Positions 21,891 to 34,100 of a DNA stretch of 64,000 bases are shown in pieces (position 1 is the stretch's first letter; every line of letters begins with the position of its first letter). Source of the stretch: Anastatus disparis. Lineage: Eukaryota; Arthropoda; Insecta; Hymenoptera; Eupelmidae. The notes beneath the pieces were generated by a model that saw nothing but the letters and a program-made list of their open reading frames with translations, was not told the origin of the DNA and did not search any database. The position numbers and the translations under genes were made by a program. Where the stretch lies: positions 2,528,501 through 2,592,500 of the forward strand of contig JAFFSR010000374.1 of NCBI GenBank assembly GCA_017163975.1, in the 5' to 3' direction.

Positions 21891-22750
21891 CCATTTTTTA
21901 CTTATAAGAAAATTTTAACAAAAAAAAAACTGATTTCAAAAACATTGCACTAAAAAATAACAAATAATATATTATCCGTAGAAATTATACACATACTACG
22001 CATCTAATACATTTGTAGCGAACATATTACACGGGCCTACAAATATTGGGGTCATGGAAGTTGTTGGAAAATGGAGGGTCATTTCCGAAGTAATTTTTTG
22101 CGTAGAATCCGAATCCGGGGTCCGAATTGCTCTATCACGTCAGGATTTTGAGATATTTGAGGTTATTTACCCAAAAAATGGCGTTTTTGGCTACTTTTGA
22201 GGTTATGTACAGAAGAGACAAAATTTTTTGGGAGTTTTTTTTTAGTTGCATCTTATAGCACTACTCTTCCTCTTTAATTTAAGAGTCGCAGAGTTCAATT
22301 ACGATTTTTCTACACCAAGTTACGCCAATTTGAAATTACGAGATATGTCCTATTAATTGCATGACCATTTGCATTGAATACGTTGAGGCAGACATTTGTC
22401 TACTGGGTATTTTTTCTTCAAAATTTTTACTTGGGGATTTTTGGGGTTACTGATTACGAATATGAAGTTGAGATATTAAAATTTTCAAATTCAAGATGGC
22501 GGATTCAAAATGGCGTATAAAAATTTTCAAAAAACATTGCAAATATGAAACATATTTTCATTTTCTGCTATCTAATAACTTTTGTTGTTACGATAAACAT
22601 AATACATTATAGTAATTTATATTTACACAGGTATCGTGACATTGAATTTGACCTTCAGCTTGATCTTCAAGTGCATTTCAAGTTAAACTTTTTTTTACAT
22701 TTAGCATTACCCAGGAACAACGACGTGGACGTAGTAAAATCTGTTCCCTT

Positions 22751-22914
22751 TGGGGTGCTGGATTTACGTGAGTCCCCTCGCCTCTCACGATCGGGGTGCT
22801 TAATTTACGTGAGTCCCCTCGCCTCTCACGATCGGGGTGCTTAATTTACGTGAGTCCCCTCGCCTCTCACGATCGGGGTGCTTAATTTACGTGAGTCCCC
22901 TCGCCTCTCACGAT
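22751..22914. repeat. Four 41-bp tandem units
   Basis: Four nearly identical copies of a 41-base unit containing TTTACGTGAGTCCCCTCGCC and TCTCACGATCGGGGTGC. This is far more G+C-rich than its surroundings. CGTGAG and CTCACG in each unit can pair. It lies just 3' of the transposase stop codon, inside the 3.27-kb element. Confidence 0.95.
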
Positions 22915-22930
22915 TAGAAACTATTTCAGT

Positions 22931-24622
22931 TTAACTTATGAAATCTTTTTTTTGATCTAGTAAAGATCTTGACCCAGACCGTCTTTTATGACGAACATTT
23001 AGCTCATCTCGTTGAAGACACCAGCAATAGTCCGCTAACATTGTTGGAGACCATTTACCCTGATAACGTCTTTCCATTTCTTTGAGGTCCTGATGAGATC
23101 GCTCACCTTGCTCTTCGCTTACGGCACCTAGATTTTCTGGAAACCATTCTAAATGAGAGTGTAAATAATGCAATTTTACGCTCATATTGCAACCTAAATT
23201 CTGAAATTTTTCAATCATATCGTCAACTATTTCTTTGTAATCACTAACTTTATTATTACCCAAAAATCCTTTAACAACTTTTTTTAAAGCTAATCCAGGC
23301 TTCTTTTTCTACATTTGTCATAACCTGTTCAACCTCTGTTGTTTTCATTAATTCTCTTATTTGTGGTCCAACAAATATTCCTTCTTTTATCTTCGCCTCA
23401 CTTAAATAAGGGAATTTATCTCTAAGATATTAAAATAATGCACCATCGGTATCAAGAGCCTTTACAAATTGCTTCATTAATCCTAATTTTATATGAAGCG
23501 GAGGCAACAAAAATTTTTTAGAGTCAATTAACGGTTGTTGAATAATGTTGGGATCTCCAGGTTTTAAAGTTTTACAAAGAGGCCAATCCTTTGTAACGTA
23601 ATGCTTAACTCTATCTCTGCTATCCCACAAACATATAAAGCACGGATATTTTGTATAACCCAATTGTTGTCCAAGCAGCATTGAAACCATTTTTAAGTCT
23701 CCGCATACTTCCCATTTATGCTGTTCATATTTTATTGCTTTAAGAATAGTTTCTACATTTTCATATGATTCCTTTAGGTGTACAGAATGAGCAATAGGTA
23801 TTGACGCATAATTATTTGAGTTATGCAATAAAACTGCTTTCAAACTTGTTTTTGAGGAATCAATAAACAATCTCCATTGATCAGTATCATAAGGAAGTTC
23901 TAATTTTTCAATTAAGCCTTTAACATCATTACAAAAACATATTCATCACATGCAGAATAATACTCAACTAATTCCTTCTCTCGATTACGATACCAACTAA
24001 AAGTAGTTCCTGGAGCAAGAAGGTGTTTCTCTTGAAGTCTTGATCCTAACAACTCAGATTTTTCTTTCGACAAGCCTAAATCTCTGACTAAATCATTTAA
24101 AGAAGCCTGATCAAATAAAATAGGAGCATCAGAGGTTGATTCGATGTCTTCAAAATCCTGATTTTCAATATCGTCACAGACTGTATGGTCTTCAACATTT
24201 ATTCTTACAAATGGAGGGCTTGGAGGAACATCACCAGATGCAAAAGGAATAGGCTTCGTTACGCTTGCTACATTCGGATATTTTATATTACAAGCATTTT
24301 TAATATTATATCCAAATGTTTTGGTTAAACAGAAATAACATTCATTGTGGCTAACAGGTTCACACCAAATTGCAGGAGTTTTGAAAGGCATTGGTGTTAC
24401 TTCTTTATGGGCATTATACCAACGTCTTAATGTTTCAACACATGATTTACAAGCCGTATGTGGAACCCAAGACTTATCCTGATTAGTTATCGAAATATTG
24501 AAGTAATTAAGATAAAATATTTTTATCGTTTCATTGATTTTCATTGCACTTTTTGCGAACACGAAGCGACTACAAATGTAGCAAAAGCTGTCAGGATTAT
24601 TTAAACACTTACGCGAGGTCAT
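22931..24622 (-). pseudogene. Transposase of the 3.27-kb element, broken by two shifts and one stop
   Basis: Likely start at ATG 24622 (MTSRKCLNNPDSFC). The N-terminal 150 residues carry paired cysteines (CYIC, later CKSC, then CYFC) in a zinc-finger-like layout. The middle third begins FIDSSKTSLKAVLLHN and includes a CGDLK acidic box, GYTKYPCFICLWDSRDR and LPPLHIKLGLMK. The C-terminal part has KLHYLHSHLEWFPENLG, EEQGERSHQDL and RYQGKW. I recognise this layout from a protein family frequent in arthropod genomes and seemingly transposon-borne; it has no settled name that I can vouch for. Lesions: a frame change in a T run near 23925, an in-frame TAA near 23430, and a frame change in an A run near 23275. 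About 560 residues in total. Confidence 0.75.
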
Positions 24623-25431
24623 TATTGAAATGATCAACAGTTAGAATATTTAATTTAATACTTTATACCTCCAGCGAGTTGTTAACCAACAGATCAAATA
24701 CAAATATTCACAAAATTTTTTCCAAAAAATAAGGCACCATGAACGAACAATTAAGAGCTATCTAGTAAATTGTTGCTTAAAATGTTATTAAAAAAATGAT
24801 TTATTTGCGATTACAATAAATACAGAATCAATACAAATGGTCTTTTTTTGTACAAATAATAAAAATTGTATATCAATGAGACGGGGCAAAATTATACTAA
24901 ATGATTCACACTAAAGAAATGTATGCTTAAAGGAATTCCAAAGTGAGACGGGGCAAAATTAAAAAGAAAACATGTTTTAATATTGGCGAAGGGACTCCCG
25001 CTCGTAATTTCAAATTGGCGTAACTTGGTGTAGAAAAATCGTAATTGAACTCTGCGACTCTTAGATTAAAGAGGAAGAGTAGTGCTATAAGATGCAACTA
25101 AAAAAAAACTCCCAAAAAATTTTGTCTCTTCTGTACATAACCTCAAAAGTAGCCAAAAACGCCATTTTTTGGGTAAAAAACCTCAAATATCTCAAAATCC
25201 TGACGTGATAGAGCAATTCGGACCCCGGATTCGGATTCTACGCAAAAAATTACTTCGGAAATGACCCTCCACTTTTTGACAACAAAACCATGTTGGCCTG
25301 TGTTATAGACTATCTAATTATTTGCAAAAGCATAAACAAATTATTTTTTTATTAGGCTGCTTACAAAGAAATAAGCTAATAGCTTAGATAATATATACAT
25401 GAATATATTATAATTTTTGGACTCGGTACCA

Positions 25432-27034
25432 CCCTGTTAAAAAAGTTCGTACTGATTCAGTACTGATTTCACATTGAAATCAGGACTTGGTTAACATTGA
25501 ATCAGTGTAAAATCAACATAAAATTTACACCAAATTAGTACTGCGCATGTCCTGAAAATGGTTCCATAACGCGACACAAATAAGTTACAAAATTCGAGCC
25601 TAATCGATATTAAATCAGTGTGAAATCAGTACTGAATTCGGGAAAGAATATTCGTACACGAAATGAGAGAAGCAACTCACAAGGAGAGTACCCGATCTTC
25701 AGGAAACGGATTTAGCTGAAACTGCAGAATATGATTTTTTAATGAAAAAAAATGAACCCGTGTTTTTTCTTTTCTTTGAATAGGCTCCATAGACGGAGAT
25801 ATAGACATTTTTTCGAAAATATAATAAAAGGAAGCATTTATAAGATCTTGAATAACCAAACAACTAAGACTCTTACAAAAAAATGTATGGATTATAAAAT
25901 AAAGTGCAGATTAAATGCTTTAATTTAAGCTTTATTGCACTAAAAAAGCTTGTGTGGTTCAAGAGTTGCAGATGATTAAAATATGCTAGTGAAATAGTGT
26001 AAAAAATTGATGATATGTAAACACAAAAAATATTAACAAATATGTAGTAATTTTCAATTAGGCATAACTTTTGAACCATATAAGCTTTGTTAGTGCAACA
26101 AAGCTTAATTCAAAGTATTTAATTTGTACTTTATTTTATTATTTATACAATTTTTCGTAAGAGTCTTAGTTGTTTGGTTATTCAAGATCATGCTCCTTTT
26201 TATTATATTTTCAAAAAAATGTCTATATCTCCGTCTATGAGGCCTATTCAAAGAAAAGAAAAAATACGGGTTCATTTTTTTTTCATCAAAAAATCATATC
26301 CTGCAGTTTTAGCCAAATCCGTTTCCCGAAGGTCGGGTACTCTCTTTGTCATTTCAACAAAATTCGTACGAATCGTTCTCGAAATACGTGACTTTTCAGT
26401 TCTAAATCAATGCCAAATCAGTACTGAATTTGGGAAAGAATATTCGTATACGAAATAAGAGTCAGGACGTAATCATGATTACGTCCTGATTTTGTACTGA
26501 GTCGATTCTGTGATTTCGTATAAGAATATTCTTTTTCGAATTCAGTACTGATTTAACACTGATTAGGAACTGAAAAGTCACGTATTTCGAAAACAATTTG
26601 TACGAATTTTGTTGAAATGGTGTACTGATTACGTACTGATTTCGTACTGAATTGATTCTCTTATTTCTTATATGAATATTCTTTCCCGAATTCAGTACTG
26701 ATTTGGCATTGATTGAAAACTGAAAAGTCACGTGTTTCGAAAACAATTCGTACGAATTTTGTTGAAATAGTGTACTGATTACGTACTGAGTTGATTCTCT
26801 CATTTCGTATACGAATATTCTTTCCCGAATTCAGTACTGATTTCACACTGATTTAATATCGATTAGGCTCGAATTTCGTAACTTATTTGTGTCGCGTTAT
26901 GGAACCATTTTCAGGACATGCGCAGTACTAATTTGGTGTAAATTTTATGTTGATTTTACACTGATTCAATGTTAACCAAGTCCTGATTTCAATGTGAAAT
27001 CAGTACTGAATCAGTACGAACTTTTTCAACAGGG
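25432..27034. mobile_element. Compound foldback element, 1.6 kb
   Basis: Tips CCCTGTT with a shared inner phrase AGTTCGTACTGATTCAGTAC. The outer arms of about 240 bases match (25432-25672 and 26797-27034). A second inverted pair of about 200 bases lies inside (25673-25870 and 26160-26350), and a third, weaker pair surrounds the centre near 26010. The right side additionally holds two tandem copies of a 150-base segment (about 26490-26800) built from outer-arm sequence. No coding capacity; apparent open frames are translations of the repeat. Confidence 0.75.
26470..26800. repeat. Tandem copies of arm-derived sequence
   Basis: Two to three units of about 140-150 bases, each containing GAATATTCTTTCCCGAATTC, then CAGTACTGATTT, AAGTCACGT and TTCGTACGAATTTTGTTGAAA. 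They are partial copies of the outer arm of the same element, so the array probably grew by unequal exchange or replication slippage. Confidence 0.8.
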
Positions 27035-27039
27035 CAGGA

Positions 27040-27640
27040 AAAAAAAATTGCCTCAAATCTAAAAAAAATGTGATAAAAATATTTTTATAAATAGTTTTCT
27101 TAATAGTTTTGAACGTTTTATCAGGTATCTATCGTTTTCTTTGTTTAACTTCAATATTTTTTTTAGATTCAAAGCTATTTTTTAGGCTGGCACCGACTCC
27201 AAAAATTCTAATATTTTTATGTATATATTGTCTAACCTATTAGCTAATTTCCTTGTAATCAGCGTAATAAAAAAATAATTTGTTTTTGCTCTTGAAAATA
27301 ATTAGATAGTCTATATGTTCGCTACATATGTGTTAGATGCGTAGCATGCGTATAATTTCTAAGGATAGTATATTATTTGTTATTTTTCAGTGCAATGTTT
27401 TTAAAGTCGGTTTTTTTTTATTAAAAATTTGTTATCTTCTACTTTTTAGTGATGCTCCTTACTAAATGAACAAATGTAAGTAGACCTATGATTAAAACAT
27501 TTAATGCTAGCCTAAAAAAATTCCCTCAAATCTAAAAAAAATATGATAAAATATTTTTATAAATAGTTTTGTTAATATTTTTTAGCATTACATTAGGTAT
27601 CTATCGCATCCTTTGTTCACTTTCAAAAAATTTTTTCAAT
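27040..27640. repeat. Direct duplication of about 130 bp on either side of the old foldback arm
   Basis: The segment 27043-27175 (TGCCTCAAATCTAAAAAAAA onward, through AGGTATCTATCG) is repeated at about 27520-27645 in the same orientation. The intervening stretch is the right arm of the old foldback. Confidence 0.6.
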
Positions 27641-27645
27641 ATCCA

Positions 27646-28154
27646 TCCAATAATTTTTGACACACCCTTCTTCATATAAAACATCATTTTTATACGCATC
27701 GATTAATCCCTTTCAAAGTTATGCATGAATAAAATAATTTTTTTTTTTTTTCGAGAAATTTTTTTTGTTTTTAATTAATTTGCTTTTATTAACCAAGTAT
27801 TAACCGAGTACTTATTAGACACATATGGGACCTTTCTAGAGACATCATCTATCAGATAACAAGGTTTTTTCGGATCGGTTTAGAAATGACAAAGTTTCAA
27901 GATAACAAACATTAAAAAAAAATTTAATTGAATTGAAAACCTCCTCTTTTTTTTAAGTTGGTTAGAAATCAAAAGTAATGAACCAATCACGGTGACGTTG
28001 CGAGACAAATTGTAGAGATTAAGAATACGCACAAAACGAGATTTTTAACGACTCAACGGAATAATTATAAACGGAAAAAAGTCGGAAAAACCACGGAAAA
28101 TCATGATTTTTTAAAAATTTGTATCTCAAGCTTTGGCGCAGATACTTCGTGAAA
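27646..28154. other. Spacer, no gene recognised
   Basis: Mixed sequence with patches such as CGGTGACGTTGCGAGAC near 27995. No open frame or known repeat seen. Confidence 0.4.
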
Positions 28155-29061
28155 TATTAGTCTAGGCGCCCAGAGGGTTTCGTATGAAGTTAGAGGTCCC
28201 ACCAAGCAATCAGGTGATTTATATGTATTTTGAGCCGCTGAATCCGAATTTGCAACTTGCTTTTCGCGCAAGTAGTCGAGTAATTTGTTATAAACAAATT
28301 AATTGTTTAAATGACTATAGTTTATGAACTACAATAGATGCAGTAATTTTCTCTGCAAAAACTTGTTCTTTAATAAAAAAAACAAAAAAAATCGTTTTTG
28401 TTGCGTTTAGATTCGATAATTAGAACCAGAGATATGGCAAATATATTGCAAAAAAACATAGAGACATAGCGCTAGCGTGGAACGCCCTGGTAAAAAACCT
28501 TATAAGTCGACTACTAATTGATATTTTTTGAAGTTCAACATGTGTTTGAAAAATGTCAGAGTCTCAGCTTTAATGATAAATTGTTATATATTACTTTCAA
28601 ATGTTGATAAATAAGCTAGAATGATTTGGAGCAGAAAAAATTTTCAATTTTTCAGAATTGTGTTTGTTTATAACGAAATAATATAGGTTAGCGAACAAAA
28701 TATTACTATATTTTTTATATAGAATGATAGGAAATTTGATCTAGTTTAAGAATCTGTCCAGTTTTTCAAATTTAAGTAAGTAGAACCTGAGATATCGCAA
28801 ATTTAAGCTGTAGCGCCAACTCCTTGCAATACGACATATGTGTGCAATATAGCGATCGCTTTCCTTATTAAAAATTCTTTCATTATAAGGTAAGTAATCT
28901 CATCCTTTTCTAATAAAATCACTTTTGACTCGACTCTATTTTATATACTTTGTCATAATATTAATGATGTATAATCTTCGAGCATATACTAGTGGAGGAA
29001 GCCTCCCAGCTAATAACTACGTTACAAGGCGAAGAGAGAAAAAGCTTCTATTTTGGTATGT

Positions 29062-29098
<37 letters not shown>

Positions 29099-30259
29099 TT
29101 CTTAGTGGGAAACAGGAGCAGCCAATCAAATCAGGCGAGAGAGAGACAGTACGTACCAAAATAGAGGCTTTTCCTCTCTTCGCCTTGTAACGCTTTCTGC
29201 CATTCGGAGGCTTCCTCCAGTAGTATATGCGCGAAGTGTATAATACATTCAAATGAAGTAGATTTAGGATTTTAAATAATCATTGATTTTTCTACCATAA
29301 TAGTAAACAATTTACTCAACTTATGGAGTATTTTTACATTTGTTTATTTTTTTGCAATTGCAAAAAGAACAACAATCTATTTTATTCAAAAAATTTGTTT
29401 TAACCTTCCGATTTATTAAAGTCATCTATTTTTAGCTGAATCCTTTTTTATTAAATTTTTATTTAATTTTCTAATACAGAGTTAAAATTAATTGTATTAC
29501 AAAAAAATGAAATTACTTACCTTATAATAAGAGAATTTTTAATAAGGAAAGCGATCGCCATATTGCACACATATGTCGTATTGCAAGGAGTTGGCGCTAC
29601 AGCTTAAATTTGCGATATCTCAGGTTCTACTTACTTAAATTTGAAAAACCGGACAGATTCTTAAACTAGATCAAATTTCCTATCATTCTATATAAAAAAT
29701 ATAGGAATATTTTGTTCGCTAACCTATATCATTTCGTTATAAACAAACAAGATTCTGAAAAATTGAAAATTTTTTCTGCTTCAAATCATTCTAGCATATT
29801 TATTAACACTTGAAAGTAATATATAACAATTTATCATTAAAGCTGAGACTCTGACATTTTTCAAACACATGTTGAGCTTCAAAAAATATTAATAAGTAGT
29901 CGAGTTATAAGGTTTTTTACCAGGGCGTTCCGCGCTAGCGCTACGTCTCTATGTTTTTTTGCAATATATTTGCCATATCTCTGGTTCTAATCATCGAATT
30001 AACATGCAACATAAACGATTTTTTTTTGTTTTTTTTTTATCAAAGAACAAGTTTTTGCAGAGAAAATCACTGCATCTATTGTAGTTCATAAACTATAGCC
30101 ATTTAAACAATCAATTTGTTCATAACAAATTACTCGACCACTTGCGCTAAAAGCAAGTTGCAAATTCGGATTCAGCAGCTCAAAATACATACAAATCATC
30201 TACTTGCTTGGTGGGACCTCTAACTTCATATGAAACCCTCTGGGCTCCTAGACTATATT
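28155..30259. mobile_element. Foldback element with 750-bp arms
   Basis: The left arm (28155-28905) and right arm (about 29512-30259) are inverted copies, roughly 90 percent alike by eye. They share phrases such as GCGATCGC, GGAGTTGGCGCTAC, AGGGCGTTCC and GGTGGGACCTCTAAC. The 600-base loop holds a separate MITE (28976-29238). No open frame worth the name lies in the arms. No target duplication is evident. Confidence 0.8.
28976..29238. mobile_element. MITE with internal CT repeat, inside the foldback loop
   Basis: Inverted tips CTTCG(A/C)GCATATACT and inner matching phrases GGAGGAAGCCTCC, CGTTACAAGGCGAAGAGAG and TATTTTGGTA. The centre contains a run of about 16 CT units (29062-29094). No coding capacity. 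Superfamily unknown. Confidence 0.75.
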
Positions 30260-30274
30260 AGCTATTGATATGAA

Positions 30275-30707
30275 TACTTGGCGGAAAGGATATTTTTCCG
30301 AATGTATGTCTCAAATGACAGCACTGCATTTTTTACCACAGACACAAGAGAACTTAAAATCGTGCATTGAGTTTTGCATCATGATTATTTTGTTTTTTCA
30401 TATAGGTTACTTATGCAAAATTCAAATGATTACTACTGAAATTTTATTACTTATATAATTTTAATTAACAATATTCAATTCTATATGATTATTGAACTAA
30501 GAAATAAAAATTTTATTTCATAAATTTATAATTCGGATCATGAAAAAAGAAAGTTATATTGTTTGTTTACTAAAATTATATCATTAAGCAATAAGTAACG
30601 ATGATGCAAAATTTGCTCCATAATTTGGAATTGTCTTATGTCTGTGGTAAAATATGCGATGTTGCCATTTGAGGTTAACATTCGGAAAAATATCCTTTCC
30701 ACCAAGT
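30275..30707. repeat. Inverted repeat with 125-bp arms
   Basis: The phrase GGAAAGGATATTTTTCCGAA and the next 100 bases (30275-30395) return inverted at 30595-30707. Both arms have moderately open frames that could be the same decayed coding fragment in two orientations, but I cannot assign it. Confidence 0.6.
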
Positions 30708-30931
30708 TTACTTTATGTGTGCCAAAAGAAGGTATTGTTAGATTATTAGTTTTTGTACAATTACGAGTTTTTTTTCGCATCATTTTTCAGCGGGCCTGGA
30801 TGCGTTATGGATAGTCTGATTTTAATTTTTAAAAAAGATATTCATAATAAAAATGTCATACTACAAAATGTTTATTCTATTTTTGCGTTGGAATGTTAGA
30901 AAAACTTTTAAAATGTTTAAAAAGCTCGTAA
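30708..30931. other. Spacer, no gene
   Basis: AT-rich sequence between an inverted repeat and the left LTR. Nothing recognised. Confidence 0.4.
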
Positions 30932-31160
30932 ATGTATATATTTAACTCTTTATAAATTACACTCTGCAAAATAAGATATTAATAAGATGTTGGAATAAGG
31001 TGAATGCGACTGACGCGCGCGAAGTCCAACTCATGTCTGAACTCGGGTGAGGAAAGACAAGACGGTCGCTACGCCTTGCCGTGGCGACTGAAGTAGATCG
31101 TTGCGCTCTCCGACGCGCATGCGTTAGAGTCCTGCTTTGGTTGTTGGCTGCTGCTACACA
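30932..31160 (-). repeat. 3' LTR (left copy), outer end missing
   Basis: The inner boundary is set by the purine tract: on the coding strand TAGGGGGGAG precedes TGTGTAGCAGC, which starts the LTR at 31160. At the left the match to the other LTR stops at 30932, about 45 bases short of the end seen in the right copy. Confidence 0.75.
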
Positions 31161-31172
31161 CTCCCCCCTAAG
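31161..31172 (-). other. Polypurine tract of the CsRn1-type element
   Basis: Coding-strand TTAGGGGGGAG directly before the TG that opens the 3' LTR. This is the expected plus-strand primer. Confidence 0.75.
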
Positions 31173-31179
31173 AGATTTT

Positions 31180-34100
31180 CCTGAATAAGTTTAGCAGAGG
31201 AGCCTGTTGTTTTCAACTATCCTGACTTTCTTCTTGCTTTCGTGTTCTTTTGAATCGTGGATTGTTGACTGGCTGCTATTTATGATACTTGGCGTTTTAA
31301 CCTGATGTTGTGTTTGTTGTGAAGAGTTGTCTGCGAGGTTCTCGATGAATGCTGGTTTCAATCATTCTGTGGTGATTGTGGTGTAGGCTTGTCCTTGATT
31401 AAGACTGTAAAGACCTTGTCAGAAGTTCTGTCGATTACTTCGTAGGGGCCTTCATAAGGCGGGTCGTGTCGTTTTTTTACTGCATCGACCCTTACGAATA
31501 CGTGTGTACATGTGTGTAGGTTTTTGTGCACAAAGCTTTTCTGCTACCGTGGTGTGCAGTTGGAGTTGATCTGACAGCCCTCATATGCAATCTGAATTTT
31601 TCTAAAAAAAATCTAGGGTTTACAGAAGGGTCCTCGCTGAAAAACATCTCATCAGGAAGTTTGAGGGTTGATCCGTAGACCATTTCAGCTGCCGTTGCCT
31701 TGGTGTCGTCTTTGAAGCTGGTTCTTAAACCGAGTAAAACTGTAGGTAAGATTTCTACCCAATCCTTGGTATTGTGGCACATTATAGCAGCTTTCATTGA
31801 GTGGTGCCACCGGTTGATCATGCTGTTCGCTGCGGGATGATACGCAGTAGTTCTCGTGCGTTTGCTACCTATCATGTGTGCGAGAGCATCCATTATAGCT
31901 GACTCGAATTGTGCGCCTCTATCTGTGGTTATAGTGTTTGGGGCTCCAAAGCGCGCTACCCATGTCGAGTAGAAGGCTGTAGCTACTGCGTTCGCTGTTG
32001 TGTCTTCGATAGGTACGGCCTCCGGCCATCTGGTAAATCTGTCGATCATTATGAGACAGTATTTGAATCCTTTGCTGTTTACCATAGGACCGATGATGTC
32101 GAGGTGTACGTGAAAGAATTCTGTGTTTGGCATGTCGATTTTTTCTGGCGTGTTTTTCGTGTGTCTGCTTATTTTACTGCGTTGACAAGATGGACAAGTT
32201 TTTGCCCATTCAGCGATTTGCTTGTTCATCTAAGGCCATACGAATATTTCGCTGATTGCTTTTTTTGTTGCTCTACCACTAGGGTGTGGCAGTCTGTGAA
32301 ACATGTCGAATATTCTTTTCCGCAAGGTGGCAGGTATGTATGGTCGAATGTTTGCAGTAGAAGTGTCGTAGTGGACGATTGTATCTTCGTCGTCAACTCG
32401 AAGTCTTTGTAGTTTTAAGGACGTGTCCGATTCCAAAAGGTTCTTGAGTTCTTCGCAGGTATGTATGGTCGAATGTTCGCAGTAGAAGTGTCGTAGTAGA
32501 CGATTGTATCTTCGTCGTCAACTCGAAGTCTTTGTAGTTTTAAGGACGTGTCCGATTCCAAAAGGTTCTTGAGTTCTTTGTCTTTTTGTTGTTCAGCAGC
32601 GAGCTTGTCTGTTCCTATTAGTGCTGACATATCTAAGGTGTGGATCCTTGAAAGGGCGTCTGCAACTTGGTTTGTTGGCCCTGGGACATATTTTATCCGA
32701 CTATTGAATTGACTGATAAAATCAAGTCGGTGTTCTTATCTAGGTGAAGCTTTGCTTGATTTTTGTGCTAAAGCTTGGCAGAGAGGTGTCTTGTCGGTTT
32801 TTATGATTATATAATTCTCTCCCGTCCACCATGAATTGAAAGAACTTAAGACTGCTATACATAGCTTGTAGTTCTTTATCGTAGACGCTGTATCTACATT
32901 GAGTTGGTGTGAATTTTCTTGAAAAGAATCCAAGCGGTTACCATTTGTTGTTCTTCCATTGTTGCAAGGACGTTCCCATGGCTGTGTTTGATGCATCTGT
33001 GTGAAGACACAGGTTAGCGTTTTCGATAGGATGTGCCAAGAGAGAGACGTTAGATAACAGCTGTTTACACTTTTCGAAAGCTTCGTTTTTTTTATCAGTC
33101 CACTCGATTATGCGTTTGTCTTTTTTCTTCGCTCCTGCTAATTCTGCGTTCAGAGCAACTTGCGCGTGCGCTGTCTTAGGTAGACATCGTCTATAAAACT
33201 TTATGACGCCTAGAAAACGCCGAAGCTCTGCGACAGTTTTTGGTTTTGGGTAGTTCAATATGGCCTCGATGCGTTCGCTCAATGGTTTTGTGCCTTTGGC
33301 TGATATTTCATGACCGAGGTATTGGATTTTCTCTTGACCTATTTCACATTTAACAGTGTTGACAGAAAGACCGTATTGACAGAAACGCTCAAAAACTGTT
33401 TTCAGGTGTTGTCTGTGCTCAGTGTGGTTTTTTGAAGCGATTAGTACGTCATCGATGTAGCAGTAGCAGCAATCCAATCCTCTTAGCACTTCGTCCATGA
33501 GGCGCTGAAATGATTGCGCTGCATTGCGAAGCCCGAAAATCATAGCATTAAATTCATATAAGCCAAATAGCGTGATTACCGCCGTCTTATTGCGATCTTC
33601 GGGAGCAATGGGTATTTGATGATATGCTGTGGTTAAATCTAGCTTAGAAAAAACGGTGCATCCGTGGAGTTTGTGTGCGTAGTCGTTGATGTGAGCGATT
33701 GGATACCTGTCAGGAACTGTCATTCTATTAAGCCTACGAAAGTCTTCACAGGGTCTCCAAGTTTCTGATTTTTTAGGAGTTAGATGAAGAGGGCTAGCCC
33801 ATTGACTGCTGGATGGCGAGCATATGCCTTGTTCAAGCATGTAGTCAAATTCGGCTTTTGCGATTTTTAATTTTTCCGGCGATAAGTGGCGCGCTGGTTT
33901 GGCCGTAGGAGGTCCGTTGGTAAGTATATGATGTTGGACGTGATGATTCACTTGCTTGAGCTTTGATGGTTTTGTAATTTCAGGAAACTTTATATAAATC
34001 GCTGTACTGGCCGTTATGATCGAACGTAGATATTATTAGCGTGTTTGAATGATCTACGTTTCGGTGTGTTTTGAGGTTTCTTATGCCGTCGATTAATTGT

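Larger units (their letters stand above)
22030..25302. mobile_element. 3.27-kb CAC-ended DNA transposon
   Basis: Tips CACGGGCC and, inverted, CACAGGCC, flanked by TTA on both sides (22027-22029 and 25303-25305). The next 270 or so bases are close inverted copies (from GTGGAGGG/ATGGAGGG inward to about 22350 and 24995). A broken transposase gene lies on the minus strand. CAC tips with a 3-bp duplication fit the CACTA/EnSpm style. The intact arm of the surrounding foldback acts as an independent view of the empty site and agrees with the junction apart from three bases. Confidence 0.75.
21890..27440. mobile_element. Old foldback element split by two later insertions
   Basis: The right arm (about 27183-27440) is one continuous stretch. 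Its inverted partner on the left is cut in two: 21890-22029 and 25303-25431. The break is exactly where the 3.27-kb CAC-ended element (22030-25302) sits. The loop between the arms is occupied by another foldback (25432-27034). The outer ends are blurred, so the limits are approximate. Confidence 0.6.

Noticed and set aside
22545..22844. Plus-strand frame of 99 residues near the 41-bp units
   Set aside because: Its second half is the tandem repeat and the first half has no recognisable motif.
26174..26846. Overlapping frames with repeated SVLNSGKNI phrases
   Set aside because: Translations of the foldback arm and its tandem copies.
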